Shown: in pieces, positions 54,388 to 63,787 of the stretch
Layout of the letters: each line of letters begins with the position of its first letter
Position numbering within the stretch: position 1 is the first letter of the stretch
NCBI RefSeq assembly: GCF_015169395.1
Contig: NZ_CP063458.1
Coordinates: 2,790,001 to 2,854,000, forward strand
From: Humisphaera borealis
GTDB lineage: Bacteria; Planctomycetota; Phycisphaerae; Tepidisphaerales; Tepidisphaeraceae
DNA length: 64,000 nt
Direction: 5' to 3'
Notes under the pieces: generated by a model
Told to the model about the DNA's origin: nothing
The model's input: only the letters and a program-made list of their open reading frames with translations
Databases searched by the model: none
Made by a program: the position numbers and the translations under genes

Positions 54388-55122
54388 TCAGTTCTGGAAC
54401 GAGTACAGATTGTCGTCACCCTTGGTGAAGTCACCGTCCGGTCCGGCGGAGGCCCAGAACGCGCGATTGGCCGGACTGGTCGTCTGGCCGCTGCTGGTGA
54501 TCGTCTGGTTATTGCTGCCGTTTTCAAAGTTCACACCCTTGAGCCCACCGGAGGGCACCAGAAGCAACGGGTTGTCCCACGCATCAGAGATGATGGGGAC
54601 GGTACGGGCAGGCTGGCCGGGATCGGCCGTCAACAGCGCCTGCGAGGGGAACCCCGCGATCATCGACGCGATCTTGGGGTTGGACCGCAGGATCTTCATC
54701 AGCCTGACCTGGCTGGGCGTGTTCACGGTGGCGTCGTCGTTGGCGATCTTGGCCCGGCCGGCCTTGCCGACCGTGACGTCGCCGGGGTTGGTCAGCGAGA
54801 AACCCAGTTCGTAGAACGGCGGCGGGATCTGATCCTTGGGACCTTCGACCCGCGCGTAGGAGCCGGTGCTGTTCATTTCCTTCAGCAGGCCGGCGGCGCT
54901 GCCGAGCGTGGTGCGGGTGAGCTTCTTCGAAGCGCTTTCTTCCAGAGAGCGGTACCCGTAGATGCCGATCCCGAAGAGGATCGTGATGATTGCGATCACG
55001 ATGAGAATTTCGAGCAGCGTGAAACCAGCCCGGCGAACCGGACGGGGTACGCGATGGGGGCGCTGAACACCCCCGGCGACGGGGCTGAGCACGCGGGAAC
55101 GTTGCGCGAGACAAGTTAGCAC
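54388..55122 (-). CDS. GspG/PilA-like major pseudopilin
   Basis: 244 residues from GTG 55122, chosen because GGAGG lies 7 bases upstream; no ATG is suitably placed. The leader ends RRAG, followed by FTLLEILIVIAIITILFGIGIYGYRSLEE with Glu5, the classic type II pseudopilin helix. The rest has an AWDNPL motif (SDAWDNPLLLVPSGG) and a tail ASAGPDGDFTKGDDNLYS, both hallmarks of GspG. It is the first gene of the cluster. No pilin ATPase or peptidase is in the window. Confidence 0.88.
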   Translation of the reverse strand: MLTCLAQRSRVLSPVAGGVQRPHRVPRPVRRAGFTLLEILIVIAIITILFGIGIYGYRSLEESASKKLTRTTLGSAAGLLKEMNSTGSYARVEGPKDQIPPPFYELGFSLTNPGDVTVGKAGRAKIANDDATVNTPSQVRLMKILRSNPKIASMIAGFPSQALLTADPGQPARTVPIISDAWDNPLLLVPSGGLKGVNFENGSNNQTITSSGQTTSPANRAFWASAGPDGDFTKGDDNLYSFQN

Positions 55123-55566
55123 GTAAGGTCCTCCGCCAGATGGCAATCCGCAGGGGCCGCCGGGATCACCCCGGTCGGCTGGGTTACTGTTCGCGGTGTC
55201 CACCACCGAGGGAGTGCGGAATCCACCTGGCCGACATCTTACTCGAATCTGCAAGTCAATAGCATACAAGCATTTATGGCGACCTTTGAAGGATCCGAAC
55301 ACGCAGTGTACTCACGGAGTGAGCGGGAACTGTGACGGTTCGGGGCTCATTCCCGCTTACTCCGTGAGTACACTGCGTGCGCGGCTACTCAACAATTCAC
55401 GCCCTTTGGCCATGATCACCGCGGGCGAAGCACGGAGGATTCGAACTGCCCTGCGTAACAGCAGGTTGTGTCGCGTTTGGCCGTCGGGGACAGTACCATG
55501 GCGTTCCCGCGCCGCCTGACGGGCGGAATGCCGGGTTTTATCCGCAACATTCAGGAGGATTCCATC
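55123..55566. other. Divergent region between pseudopilin cluster and DUF1080 gene
   Basis: It should hold promoters for both directions. The only clear feature is a long inverted repeat (55300-55379). No gene is seen. Confidence 0.5.
55300..55379. repeat. About 30-bp perfect-like inverted repeat
   Basis: The left arm (55300-55329, starting CACGCAGTGTACTCACGGAG) and right arm (55350-55379) match over about 29 bases with one mismatch, separated by 20 bases. On either strand it would fold into a very stable hairpin; no T-run follows. Confidence 0.65.
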
Positions 55567-56517
55567 ATGTCCGATCGCTTACAGGGTCTGCCCGTGGTTG
55601 ACGCGTCGTCCGAGAACACCCCGGCGTGCTGCGCCTTTTCCGCCCGCGGCTTACGCCGGTGGGTGCTGATGCCCGTCGCCGCGATCGCGGTCGGCGTGGC
55701 AGGGTTCTCGTACGTCTACGGCCAGGCCAAGGAAGCCAAGCGGGTGCCGGACCAGGTGTCGGGTGGCCGCTGGGTGATCCACGACCTGTCGCGTCCCAAG
55801 CCGCCGGTGGTGACGCCGGGCACTTTCCCCGACGGCGAGAAGCCGGGCACCCCGCCGAGCGACGCGATCGTCCTGTTCGACGGCAAGGACCTGAGCAAGT
55901 TCAAGAGTGGCAATGGCGACGCTTCGTGGAAGGTCGAGAACGGCGCGATGATCGTCGACGGCAAGGCCGGCGTCGAGACGCGCGAGCCGATCGGCGACAT
56001 GCAGCTTCACGTCGAGTGGGCCTCGCCCGCGCAGGTGAAGGGCGACAGCCAGGGTCGCGGCAACAGCGGCATCTACATCATGGGCAAGTACGAGGTGCAG
56101 GTGCTCGACACCTTCGAAAACAGCACCTACGCCGACGGCGGCGCCACCGCGATCTACGGCCAGAACCCCCCGATGGTCAACGCCTGCAAGAAGCCCGGCG
56201 AATGGCAGGCGTATGACATCATCTGGCGCGGCCCACGGTTCGACGCCGAGGGTAAAGTCACCCGTGAAGCGACCGTCACGGTCATTCACAACGGCGTGCT
56301 GACGCAGGACCACTACCGCCTGACCGGCGGCAGCGGCCACTACAACCAGCCGAAGTATTCGAAGCACGACGAGAAGTTGCCGCTGCAATTGCAGAACCAC
56401 GGCAATCCGGTGAAGTACCGGAACATCTGGTATCGCCCGCTGCAGCAGTTGGGCGAAAGGAACAACGTGGTCGACTGGAAGCCGGAAACCCCCGCCGGCG
56501 CGGCCGAGGCGAAGTAA
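55567..56517 (+). CDS. DUF1080 (3-keto-disaccharide hydrolase-like) secreted protein
   Basis: 316 residues from ATG 55567, with AGGAGG 8 bases upstream. One N-terminal TM or signal helix (about residues 30-50, LMPVAAIAVGVAGFSYVYG) precedes the jelly-roll DUF1080 domain: IVLFDGKDLSKFKSGNGDASWKVENGAMIVDG, DMQLHVEWASP, GRGNSGIYIMGKYEVQVLDTFENSTY and WQAYDIIWRGPRF. Family members bind or cleave sugars; some hydrolyse 3-keto-disaccharides. It is predicted to be periplasmic and membrane-anchored. Confidence 0.92.
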   Translation: MSDRLQGLPVVDASSENTPACCAFSARGLRRWVLMPVAAIAVGVAGFSYVYGQAKEAKRVPDQVSGGRWVIHDLSRPKPPVVTPGTFPDGEKPGTPPSDAIVLFDGKDLSKFKSGNGDASWKVENGAMIVDGKAGVETREPIGDMQLHVEWASPAQVKGDSQGRGNSGIYIMGKYEVQVLDTFENSTYADGGATAIYGQNPPMVNACKKPGEWQAYDIIWRGPRFDAEGKVTREATVTVIHNGVLTQDHYRLTGGSGHYNQPKYSKHDEKLPLQLQNHGNPVKYRNIWYRPLQQLGERNNVVDWKPETPAGAAEAK

Positions 56518-56611
56518 GACCGGACTTTCGGCATCCACCGTCTCACTCGGTAACCCAAGCGCGTCCCCCGCCTGCCCACAAGCATGCGGGGGACGCTTGT
56601 TCATGGGACTT

Positions 56612-57541
56612 CTACCGTGGGGGCGTTGCGGCCGGCGCTACATGAAACGCTCCCTTCGCGCCGTCGCAAATCGCGACGACCGCGGGGTGGCGGAGTTTGC
56701 GATCGACCGTCACCGCGTAGAACCGCTCGCGTACTTCGCTGGTGCGACCGACCATCTTCACCTGGTACTGGCGGCAGACCTCTTTCTCAACGACCGTTGG
56801 TGCTGGAAAAACACCCAGGCCGGCCTGGCCGAATGTCTTGAGCAAGGCACTGTCTTCGATCGAGGCGACCACGCGTGGCCGCAGGGATCGGGATCGAAAC
56901 CACTGGTCCAGTGCCCGCCGCAACGCCGTCTCCTCGGTCGGAAGCAGCAGGTCGGCGTCGGCAATGGAGGCGGGGAACTTGCCCTGAAGCCGACGTGCCA
57001 GCGCCGGCGCCGCGAAGAAACTGACGCCGCTCTCGCCGAGCAGGTGACTGTGGCTCTTCAGCTTCACCCCGCCACCGACGGGGGCATCGCTCAGCACTAG
57101 GTCAAGACGGAAGGTGGACAGGTCGACCAGGAGCTTGTCCAGCGTGTCTTCGTGACAGGTTAGCTCGACGCGTGGCGGCCCGTGCATCGCCGGGGCCAGC
57201 AGCCGTCTCGCCACCAGCTTGGGCATCGCGTCGGTGACGCCCACCGAAAGCCGCAGCGGCCGATCGGTCGGCCTCTGCCGCACCGTGTCGAGCATCTGCC
57301 GGCCGAGCGAGAAGATGTCGCCGGCGTAGTCGAAGACGACCTTGCCCATTTCGGTCAGTACCAGCCGCCGGCCCGACCGGACGAACAGCTTCTCGCCGAA
57401 GAATCGCTCCAGTTCCTTGACCTGTCCGCTGATGGTGGGCTCGGCCACCAGGAGTTCACGACCGGCGGCGGCAATGCTCCCCTCCCGCGCGACCATCCAG
57501 AAGTAAAGCAGATGATGGTAATTGAGCCACTGGAGCTGCAT
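56612..57541 (-). CDS. LysR-family regulator, NhaR-like
   Basis: 309 residues from ATG 57541 (GAGG 8 bases upstream). The N-terminal winged HTH is LNYHHLLYFWMVAREGSIAAAGRELLVAEPTISGQVKELERFFGEKLFVR; the YHHLLYFW start is diagnostic of the NhaR branch. The substrate-binding domain follows (RLSVGVTDAMPKLVARRLL, DLVLSDAPVGGG). E. coli NhaR activates the nhaA antiporter with Na+; no antiporter gene is next to it here. It is divergent from the HPF gene. Confidence 0.88.
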   Translation of the reverse strand: MQLQWLNYHHLLYFWMVAREGSIAAAGRELLVAEPTISGQVKELERFFGEKLFVRSGRRLVLTEMGKVVFDYAGDIFSLGRQMLDTVRQRPTDRPLRLSVGVTDAMPKLVARRLLAPAMHGPPRVELTCHEDTLDKLLVDLSTFRLDLVLSDAPVGGGVKLKSHSHLLGESGVSFFAAPALARRLQGKFPASIADADLLLPTEETALRRALDQWFRSRSLRPRVVASIEDSALLKTFGQAGLGVFPAPTVVEKEVCRQYQVKMVGRTSEVRERFYAVTVDRKLRHPAVVAICDGAKGAFHVAPAATPPR

Positions 57542-57682
57542 TTCAATACCTCGTAAAAACCGTGGATATACCGCCGAACTTCGTAATTGTCGATCTGGGG
57601 CGGCGTGCCGATGATCTTCGCGTCGGCGGCAAGCGGGAACGTTGCCCGCGACCGACACGCCATTCGTACGAGGAACCGAATC

Positions 57683-58033
57683 ATGGAACTGAGCATTCGC
57701 GGACTGAACGTCTCTGTGACCGAATCGATCCAATCCCATGCCCGGGTGCGGCTCATCAAGGACCTGTCCCACTTCACCCGGCGGATCAGGGGCGTGATCG
57801 TGCGGGTGAGCGACGTGAACGGCCCGCGCGGCGGCATCGACAAGCGGTGCCACCTGGAAGCAACGGCCCCGGGAATGCCGTCGGCCGCCGTCGTCGAGGT
57901 CGACGCCGATCTCTACCGCGCGATCGACCGCGCTTCCGACCGCCTTCGCAGGCACCTCGGCAGGCTCTTCGAGCGCAGCCGCGGCCATGGTCTGCCCGGC
58001 CGCAGAGTGTCGGCGTCCGGATATCCCACGTGA
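57683..58033 (+). CDS. Ribosome hibernation promoting factor (HPF/RaiA family)
   Basis: A 116-residue HPF/YfiA-fold protein that binds the 30S decoding region in resting cells. MELSIRGLNVSVTESIQSHARVRL is the usual family opening, followed by VIVRVSDVNGPRGGIDKRCHLEA and ADLYRAIDRASDRLRRHLGRL. ATG 57683 has GAGGA 8 bases upstream. It lacks the C-terminal dimerisation domain of long HPF. Confidence 0.88.
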   Translation: MELSIRGLNVSVTESIQSHARVRLIKDLSHFTRRIRGVIVRVSDVNGPRGGIDKRCHLEATAPGMPSAAVVEVDADLYRAIDRASDRLRRHLGRLFERSRGHGLPGRRVSASGYPT

Positions 58034-58280
58034 AGCCCGCCCGCAGCCGCCAATACGTCTTCCAAACGGGTCCGCCTTACGGACGATAAGTGCTGCTTCC
58101 GACTGCCTCTTCTGAAGGGTTTGAAATCCGGCGGCATGTCTGGCGAGATTTTTGAACCTTCTCCGCCGCCGTGGGTACACTATTGCTGGCGGACCGTTCG
58201 TCGATAATAGGGCTGTAACCGTCTGTGCCCGCGCCCTGGCAAAGGCACTGACGGCGTTCTACCGGCTCGGAGGAGCAAAA
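58034..58280. other. Spacer between hpf and the thioredoxin-fold gene
   Basis: 247 bases; nothing beyond ordinary spacer is seen. Confidence 0.4.
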
Positions 58281-59753
58281 GTGGCACTACGCAACCTGAT
58301 TCGCACCCTTGAAAATGCACGATGCACCGCGGTGATGACGGCGTCCGTCGTCCTGATCGCCGGCGGCATGGCCTTCGGCCAGGCCAAGCCTGCCGCCAAA
58401 CCCGCGGCCAAGCCCGCAGCGGCACCGGCTCCGGCCGCGGGAACGGGCGGCGTCAAGCCCGCCCCGCCGGTGCCCGCCGCCGCCCCCAAGAAAACCGCCA
58501 ACTGGATGAGCGACTTCCTACTGGCGCAGAAGACCGCCCAGCGGATCGAGAAGCCGATCCTCCTCTACTTCTGCTCCACCGACCGGGACGACTACACCAA
58601 GAAGCTCGAAGACGAGGTCATCAACACCCCCTACTGGGTGGATTGGGCCAACGAAAACCTCATCCTGGTCAAGATCGACTTCATTTTGAACGACAAGCGG
58701 GCGGCGAACATCAAGGCCCAGGCCGGTGAAATGAAGAGCCGGTTCAATGTCGCCAAGGTGCCGACGTTCATCTTCCTCGACCCTTGGGGCGAACTGCTCG
58801 GCCGGTGCGGGTACAACACCGCATCGCTCCGCGAAACAGAGTCTGAAGGCAAGCCCCAGAAGTGGCTCGAATACTGCCAGACGGTGGTCGCGAGCCGCCC
58901 GACCAAGGAAAAGCTCGTCGAACAGCCCGACCTTGAGGCCGCCGTCGCGTCGGCCAAGAAGACGGCAATCCCCGTCTGCATCGCGATCCATCAACTGGCC
59001 AATAACCAGGTCGCGGCAAAGCTGAAGGACTCACTGCTGACGAACCAGCTCTTCGTCCGGTGGATCAACCGGAACATGGGCTTCGTGCAGGTTGCCTGGC
59101 CTGAAGACGTCGACCAGAGCCCCAAGGCCAAGTACATTCGCGATTTCGCCGCCAAGTGGAAGTTCGGCCCCTCGGCATTGCAGCTGGTCATCTGGGATCC
59201 GGGTGGCCTCGGGCAGAACAAGGCGATGATCCCCGTCTCGTTCGACCCCGTCGATTGCGGCCCGCTCATCAAACGCCTGGAGCCCATGCTCCCCGCGATC
59301 GACTACGGCGGCGGCTGGCTCGACAGCTGGAAGGTCGCCCAGGCGCTGTCTGTCCAGCAGTCGAAGGACCTGCTGATTTCGTTCGTCAGCTCCGATGGCA
59401 GCGAGTTCTCCAAGAAAATGGACGACGAGATCTACAACACGCCGGAGTTCAAGGCCTACTCGCGGAACAACCTGATCCTGCTGAAGGTCGACTTCCCCGC
59501 CGCCGCCGACCTGCAGGCCAAGCAGTCCAAGGAGCTGAAAGAGCAGAACAACATGCTCGCCGAGATGTTCGGCGTCCGCGGCTACCCCACCGTCGTGGTG
59601 CGAAACCCCAAGGGGCAGAAAATCCTCGACGGCAAGTACATGAAGGGCGGAGCCCCTGTCTTCGTGCAGGAGCTCAAGATGGCCGTGCAAAAAGACAAGG
59701 ACCGCCGAACACTGTTGAGCCAGGAACTGTCGAAAGACGTGGCACCGAAGTAG
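58281..59753 (+). CDS. Exported protein with two thioredoxin folds lacking CXXC
   Basis: 490 residues from GTG 58281, where GGAGGAG is 6 bases upstream. Signal peptide (VVLIAGGMAFGQA), then an Ala/Pro/Lys-rich linker. The two thioredoxin-like domains (about 75-230 and 355-480) have matching openings, KPILLYFCSTDRDDYTKKLEDEV and KDLLISFVSSDGSEFSKKMDDEI, where the usual CXXC is replaced, and cis-Pro motifs KVPTFIFLD and GYPTVVVRN. A middle region looks like a third, weaker copy (AIPVCIAIHQL). Without CXXC it cannot do ordinary disulfide chemistry. Confidence 0.8.
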   Translation: MALRNLIRTLENARCTAVMTASVVLIAGGMAFGQAKPAAKPAAKPAAAPAPAAGTGGVKPAPPVPAAAPKKTANWMSDFLLAQKTAQRIEKPILLYFCSTDRDDYTKKLEDEVINTPYWVDWANENLILVKIDFILNDKRAANIKAQAGEMKSRFNVAKVPTFIFLDPWGELLGRCGYNTASLRETESEGKPQKWLEYCQTVVASRPTKEKLVEQPDLEAAVASAKKTAIPVCIAIHQLANNQVAAKLKDSLLTNQLFVRWINRNMGFVQVAWPEDVDQSPKAKYIRDFAAKWKFGPSALQLVIWDPGGLGQNKAMIPVSFDPVDCGPLIKRLEPMLPAIDYGGGWLDSWKVAQALSVQQSKDLLISFVSSDGSEFSKKMDDEIYNTPEFKAYSRNNLILLKVDFPAAADLQAKQSKELKEQNNMLAEMFGVRGYPTVVVRNPKGQKILDGKYMKGGAPVFVQELKMAVQKDKDRRTLLSQELSKDVAPK

Positions 59754-60346
59754 TCCCGGCATCGAACAGGGAAAACCCAAAGCAGTGTCGTCAACCCGGG
59801 CGACTTCGGGAGAACCGAAGTCGCCCGGGTTGCGTAAAGGGGCGGCGGATGGTCGGGTGCCACGCGTCGCCGAAGGATGACTCTGTGATTTGCCGGACAA
59901 AATTTCCCCTCTTTCTAATGAGCGTTCATCCTCTACGTGATCTCTCGTGACGCCCTGTCGCCGGGCCCGTGGATTATGGGTCGGTCGAACCCATACCGAG
60001 GCATTGGGTGAAGGCCGCCCGTGCAGACGTCGAAGAAGGAATAAGCGGTACTATCGTCGGGATTGCGCCGCAGGCGGAGTGGACGGGTTGAATTGGTGTA
60101 AGTGCCGCGAAGGTCTTTGGATGAGCTGCGGGAACGGGCAACCCCGGCTGATCCGGCCGGGACCCCGGGATGCCGAGCCTTAAGGGCTTGCCCCGGGGAA
60201 ACCCCGACCAGCCTTCCTTACAGACGTCGCCTCGATTCCTCCGCCGATAGTTCTTCCGTTTAGTCGTCCAATTTGGGATACTTGTGGCACATTCCTGTGA
60301 GGGATCATCGCGGAATGCCCACCGGTTCATCCGAGGAGAAGACAAC
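59754..60346 (+). other. Long, structured leader before the DUF1800 gene
   Basis: 593 bases without a gene. It contains the 59793-59831 hairpin, a possible promoter TTGCCG-N18-TCTAAT (59890-59919), a perfect hairpin TATGGGT/ACCCATA (59975-59995) and a GC-rich nested stem (CCCCGGG 60171-60177 with CCCGGGG near 60192-60199). It may be a structured 5' untranslated region; I do not recognise a known riboswitch. Confidence 0.4.
59793..59831. terminator. 17-bp hairpin after the thioredoxin-fold gene
   Basis: AACCCGGGCGACTTCGG (59793-59809) pairs perfectly with 59815-59831 around GAGAA. There is no T-run, so it is a factor-dependent or processing structure, or a weak terminator. Confidence 0.55.
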
Positions 60347-62023
60347 ATGAGCTCGTTAGATCTTCAGAAAATGGGTCGCCTGCGCAAGGCGATCATCGGT
60401 ACGCTGGCAGCGGTCACGCTCGCCGGTGGCGCGTGTTTTGTCGCACTGACCACCTCCCCCGCCAGTGCCCAGTCGGACCCGAAGATGTCCGACAACAACC
60501 CGGCCAATTACCAGCCGGGCCGCCGTAAGGCCCGTATCACCTCCGAAGAGCTCGGTCGGCTCCGCATGCTCGAGATCCAGTCGGGCGCGTTCCGCGAAGC
60601 CCACAAGGATCCCGGCTCCCAGCAGCTCGTCGGTCCCCCGCTGTCCGACCGCGAAAAGGTCATGCACGTCATGAACCGCATGGCGTTCGGCCCCAAGCAG
60701 GGCGATGTCGAAAAGGTGCTCCTCGAAGGCGGCATGACCGACCAGTGGAAGGGCTGGGTCACCCAGCAGATGAAGCCCGAGTCGATCGACGACGCCGAGC
60801 TCGAAAAGGACATCCTCAAGCGCTTCCCCGAAGCCAAGATGTCCGTCGCCGAACTTTACAAGAAATACCCCTACGAGCAGGGCGGCCGCGGCCCCTGGCG
60901 CGAACCGGGCAAGATCCTCCAGGACGAAGTCGTCACCCGCGCCATCTACTCCAACCGCCAGTTGCAGGAAGTTCTCGCTGAGTTCTGGCGCAACCACTTC
61001 ACGGTCGATATCTCCAGCGCCGAGCAGAAGACCCGGTCCTGGGCCGCGACCAACTACGAAGCGACCGTCATTCGCCCGCACCTGTTCGGGAAGTTCAAAG
61101 ACATGGTCTTTGCTTCCGCCCGTCACGCCGCGATGCTCGACTATCTCGACAACCAGCTCTCCAAAGCCAACAACTGGAACGAAAACTACGCCCGCGAGCT
61201 GATGGAACTGCACACCGTCGGCGTCGACCGCGGCTATACCGACTTCGACGTCATCGAACTGTCCAAGGTCCTCACTGGCTGGCAGTACGAAAAGGGTAAC
61301 TACGACTTCAAGTTCAACGACGGCATCCACCAGGCCGGTGCCAAGAAGGTCATGGGCGTCACCATCAAGCCGGGCTACGAGGGCGGCGAACAGGCGATCT
61401 ATTACCTCGCCACCCACAAGTACACTGCCAACTTCATCGCCACCAAGCTCTGCAAGTACTTCGTCAACGATGCCCCCCCGCCGGCCCTGATCAGCCGCGT
61501 GGAAGGTGTCTTCCTTTCGAGCAAGGGTGACCTGCCGAAGGTGTACGAGGCAATCTTCCTGAGCCCCGAGTTCCTCGACCGCGGCAACTTCCGCTCGAAG
61601 TTCAAGACCCCGTTCGAGTTCGTGATCAGCGCCAACCGCGCCGTCGATGCCAAGGTCGATTCGGCCCGCAAGGTCAACGCCGTCCTCCAGAAGATGGGCC
61701 AGGAAGTCTACATGTGCCCCGATCCGACCGGTTACTACGACCGCTCGGAAGCCTGGCTTGACGCCGGCGTGCTGACCGCCCGCTGGGACTACGCCCTGTC
61801 GCTGACCCGTGGCGGCATCGACGGTATCGTCCCCAGCGAAAAGGTCTTCGCCAAGCACAAGGGCAAGAAGGTGGACGACCTCTATAAGGACATCGTCCGC
61901 GAACTGATCTGCGACGACATCGGCGACAAGACCCGCCAGGTCCTCAAGGAAGCCGCCGACGAAGGCGACATCAAGCGGATGTACAGCGTCCTGATCGGCT
62001 GCCCGTCGTTCCAACAGCAGTAA
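60347..62023 (+). CDS. DUF1800 secreted protein
   Basis: 558 residues from ATG 60347 (GAGGAG 9 bases upstream). Signal peptide ending PASAQS. DUF1800 landmarks are VMHVMNRMAFGPKQGDVEKVL, LAEFWRNHFTVD, NWNENYARELMELHTVGVDRGYTDFDVIELSKVLTGW and LCKYFVNDAPP. The role of DUF1800 is unknown, but it is nearly always followed by a DUF1501 gene, as here. Confidence 0.93.
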   Translation: MSSLDLQKMGRLRKAIIGTLAAVTLAGGACFVALTTSPASAQSDPKMSDNNPANYQPGRRKARITSEELGRLRMLEIQSGAFREAHKDPGSQQLVGPPLSDREKVMHVMNRMAFGPKQGDVEKVLLEGGMTDQWKGWVTQQMKPESIDDAELEKDILKRFPEAKMSVAELYKKYPYEQGGRGPWREPGKILQDEVVTRAIYSNRQLQEVLAEFWRNHFTVDISSAEQKTRSWAATNYEATVIRPHLFGKFKDMVFASARHAAMLDYLDNQLSKANNWNENYARELMELHTVGVDRGYTDFDVIELSKVLTGWQYEKGNYDFKFNDGIHQAGAKKVMGVTIKPGYEGGEQAIYYLATHKYTANFIATKLCKYFVNDAPPPALISRVEGVFLSSKGDLPKVYEAIFLSPEFLDRGNFRSKFKTPFEFVISANRAVDAKVDSARKVNAVLQKMGQEVYMCPDPTGYYDRSEAWLDAGVLTARWDYALSLTRGGIDGIVPSEKVFAKHKGKKVDDLYKDIVRELICDDIGDKTRQVLKEAADEGDIKRMYSVLIGCPSFQQQ

Positions 62024-62032
62024 ACGAAACGA

Positions 62033-62113
62033 AGTAGTCAGTAGTCAGTAGTCAGTAGTCGGTGGCCAGGGCATTTTCCTCTCTGACCACTGACTACTGA
62101 CTACTGATTACTC
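62033..62113. repeat. Inverted AGTAGTC heptamer element (DUF1800 3' side)
   Basis: The left arm 62033-62070 and right arm 62081-62113 are inverted AGTCAGT-type 7-mers with an about 10-base spacer, 9 bases after the DUF1800 stop codon and between two genes that normally form an operon. Confidence 0.8.
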
Positions 62114-62194
62114 TCAATCGAAACAAACAGGTTCCAACACCAGGTTCATCGAACGATTCTGAAACGATCGTTCCCAACTCGTCGGAGGCTCAAT

Positions 62195-63652
62195 ATGAGC
62201 ACGTCACGCCGCGATTTCCTTCGTAACTCCGGGCTGGCCGTCATGGCCGGTGGAGCCGTTCTGTCGACCGAGCAGTGGCTCGCCGGCGCCGATCTGGAAA
62301 ACGACTTCAAGAAGAAGTTCCAGTCGGGTTCCGTCCCCACCCCCGCCGCCCCGTCGGCGTCGGGTTCGGAAGACTCGGCCTCGGTCATCAAGGACAAGCG
62401 CCTTGAAGTCCCGACGCTGGTCACGATCTTCCTTCGCGGCGGTGCCGACGCGCTCAACGCGATCGTCCCCTACGCCGACGACCACTACTACAAGGTCCGT
62501 CCGCGTATCGCGATCCCGGTCCGCGCCAAGCGCGGCGAGCCGGTCATCAAGCTCAGCAAGGGCATCGGCATGAGCGACATCTTCGGGCTCAACCCCGGGA
62601 TGAGCGCCTTTGCCAAGCTCATGGAAGAGGGCAAGGCGACCGCGTTCATGAACATCGGTTCGCCGAACGGCTCGCGCAGCCACTTCTCCGCCCAGGACAA
62701 CATGGAACGCGGCACCACCGGCGACGCCCGCGTCTCCAGTGGCTGGCTCAACCGCTACCTGATGGCCACCCGCAAGCAGACCGACGCCCCGCTGCGTGGC
62801 CTGTGCGCGATGAACCTGCTCCCCCGCTCGCTCCGCGGCGAGTACCCGGTCCTGGCCGGCCAGAACCGCACCGAAAACATGGAGCTCTTCGAGGACCTCT
62901 ACGCCCCCTCGAACCTGATCAACCAGACGGCTCGCGATAGCGCCAACATGGAGAAGGGCACCCGCCTGGATGACCTCCCCACCGGCGAAATGAAGCGTCG
63001 CCAGCTCACCAGCGACTGGGCCCGCGACGTCATCTCCGACTCCGGCACCAACGCGGTCGTCCGCATCAAGGCCCTGGAAGCCGCGATGGCCCAGCCGTCC
63101 ACCGGCAACTACCCCAACGGCGGCCTGGGCAACCAGCTCCGCACGATCGCCAAGGTCATCAAGGCCAACGTCGGCCTGGAAGTGGCCCAGGCCGATTACG
63201 GCGGCTGGGATCACCACGCCGACCTGGGCGAATCCGACGGCAAGCATGCCCGCATGCTCAAGCACGTCTCCGACTCGATCGCCGCGTTCCTCGAAGACCT
63301 CGGCACCCGTTCCGAAAAGGTCATGGTCATGGTCATGAGCGAGTTCGGCCGAACCGTCCATGAAAACGGCAGCAACGGTGCCGACCATGGTCGCGGCGGC
63401 ATGATGCTCGTCGCCGGTGGCCCCATCAAGGCCGGCAAGTTCTACGGCACCTACAAGGGCGTCGCGGACATGGTCGGCGACTACCAGCCGGTCTACACCG
63501 ACTTCCGCGCCGTCTACGCCGAAGCCGTCTTCAAGATGTTCGGCTACGACCCGTTCAATCCGCAGGCGCTCGTCAAGATGTTCCCCGAGTACAAGCCCAA
63601 GCCGACGGATTACCTCGACTACCTCAACGTCATGAAGGCCGTAAAGGCCTGA
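62195..63652 (+). CDS. DUF1501 Tat-exported protein
   Basis: 485 residues. Tat signal TSRRDFLRNSGLAVMAGGAVL (3-23). DUF1501 motifs are VTIFLRGGADALNAIVPY, NIGSPNGSRSHFSAQDNMERG, GGWDHHADLGESDGKHARML and VMVMSEFGRTVHENGSNGADHGRGG, giving the His/Asp metal-site set of the alkaline phosphatase fold. This branch (with LRGGADALN) is the DUF1800-associated type, distinct from the one at 31555-32991. Confidence 0.94.
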   Translation: MSTSRRDFLRNSGLAVMAGGAVLSTEQWLAGADLENDFKKKFQSGSVPTPAAPSASGSEDSASVIKDKRLEVPTLVTIFLRGGADALNAIVPYADDHYYKVRPRIAIPVRAKRGEPVIKLSKGIGMSDIFGLNPGMSAFAKLMEEGKATAFMNIGSPNGSRSHFSAQDNMERGTTGDARVSSGWLNRYLMATRKQTDAPLRGLCAMNLLPRSLRGEYPVLAGQNRTENMELFEDLYAPSNLINQTARDSANMEKGTRLDDLPTGEMKRRQLTSDWARDVISDSGTNAVVRIKALEAAMAQPSTGNYPNGGLGNQLRTIAKVIKANVGLEVAQADYGGWDHHADLGESDGKHARMLKHVSDSIAAFLEDLGTRSEKVMVMVMSEFGRTVHENGSNGADHGRGGMMLVAGGPIKAGKFYGTYKGVADMVGDYQPVYTDFRAVYAEAVFKMFGYDPFNPQALVKMFPEYKPKPTDYLDYLNVMKAVKA

Positions 63653-63715
63653 AGTGACAGCGGTACCGGTCGCAAGACCGCGGCAAGACCTGTTGTGAAC
63701 TCAAGTTGAACCTGG

Positions 63716-63749
63716 ACCCCTCCGAGTCGAAAGATTCGGAGGGGTTTTT
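63716..63749 (+). terminator. Rho-independent terminator after DUF1501
   Basis: ACCCCTCCGA (63716-63725) pairs with TCGGAGGGGT (63736-63745), capped by a GAAA tetraloop, then a T5 run. Confidence 0.9.
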
Positions 63750-63787
63750 CGTTGCGCCGCCCGCTTACCCCCGCAAAAGCGCCCTCT

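Noticed and set aside
59926-60280. tmRNA, RNase P RNA or SRP RNA in the leader before DUF1800
   Set aside because: None of the conserved cores I know for these RNAs is present on either strand.
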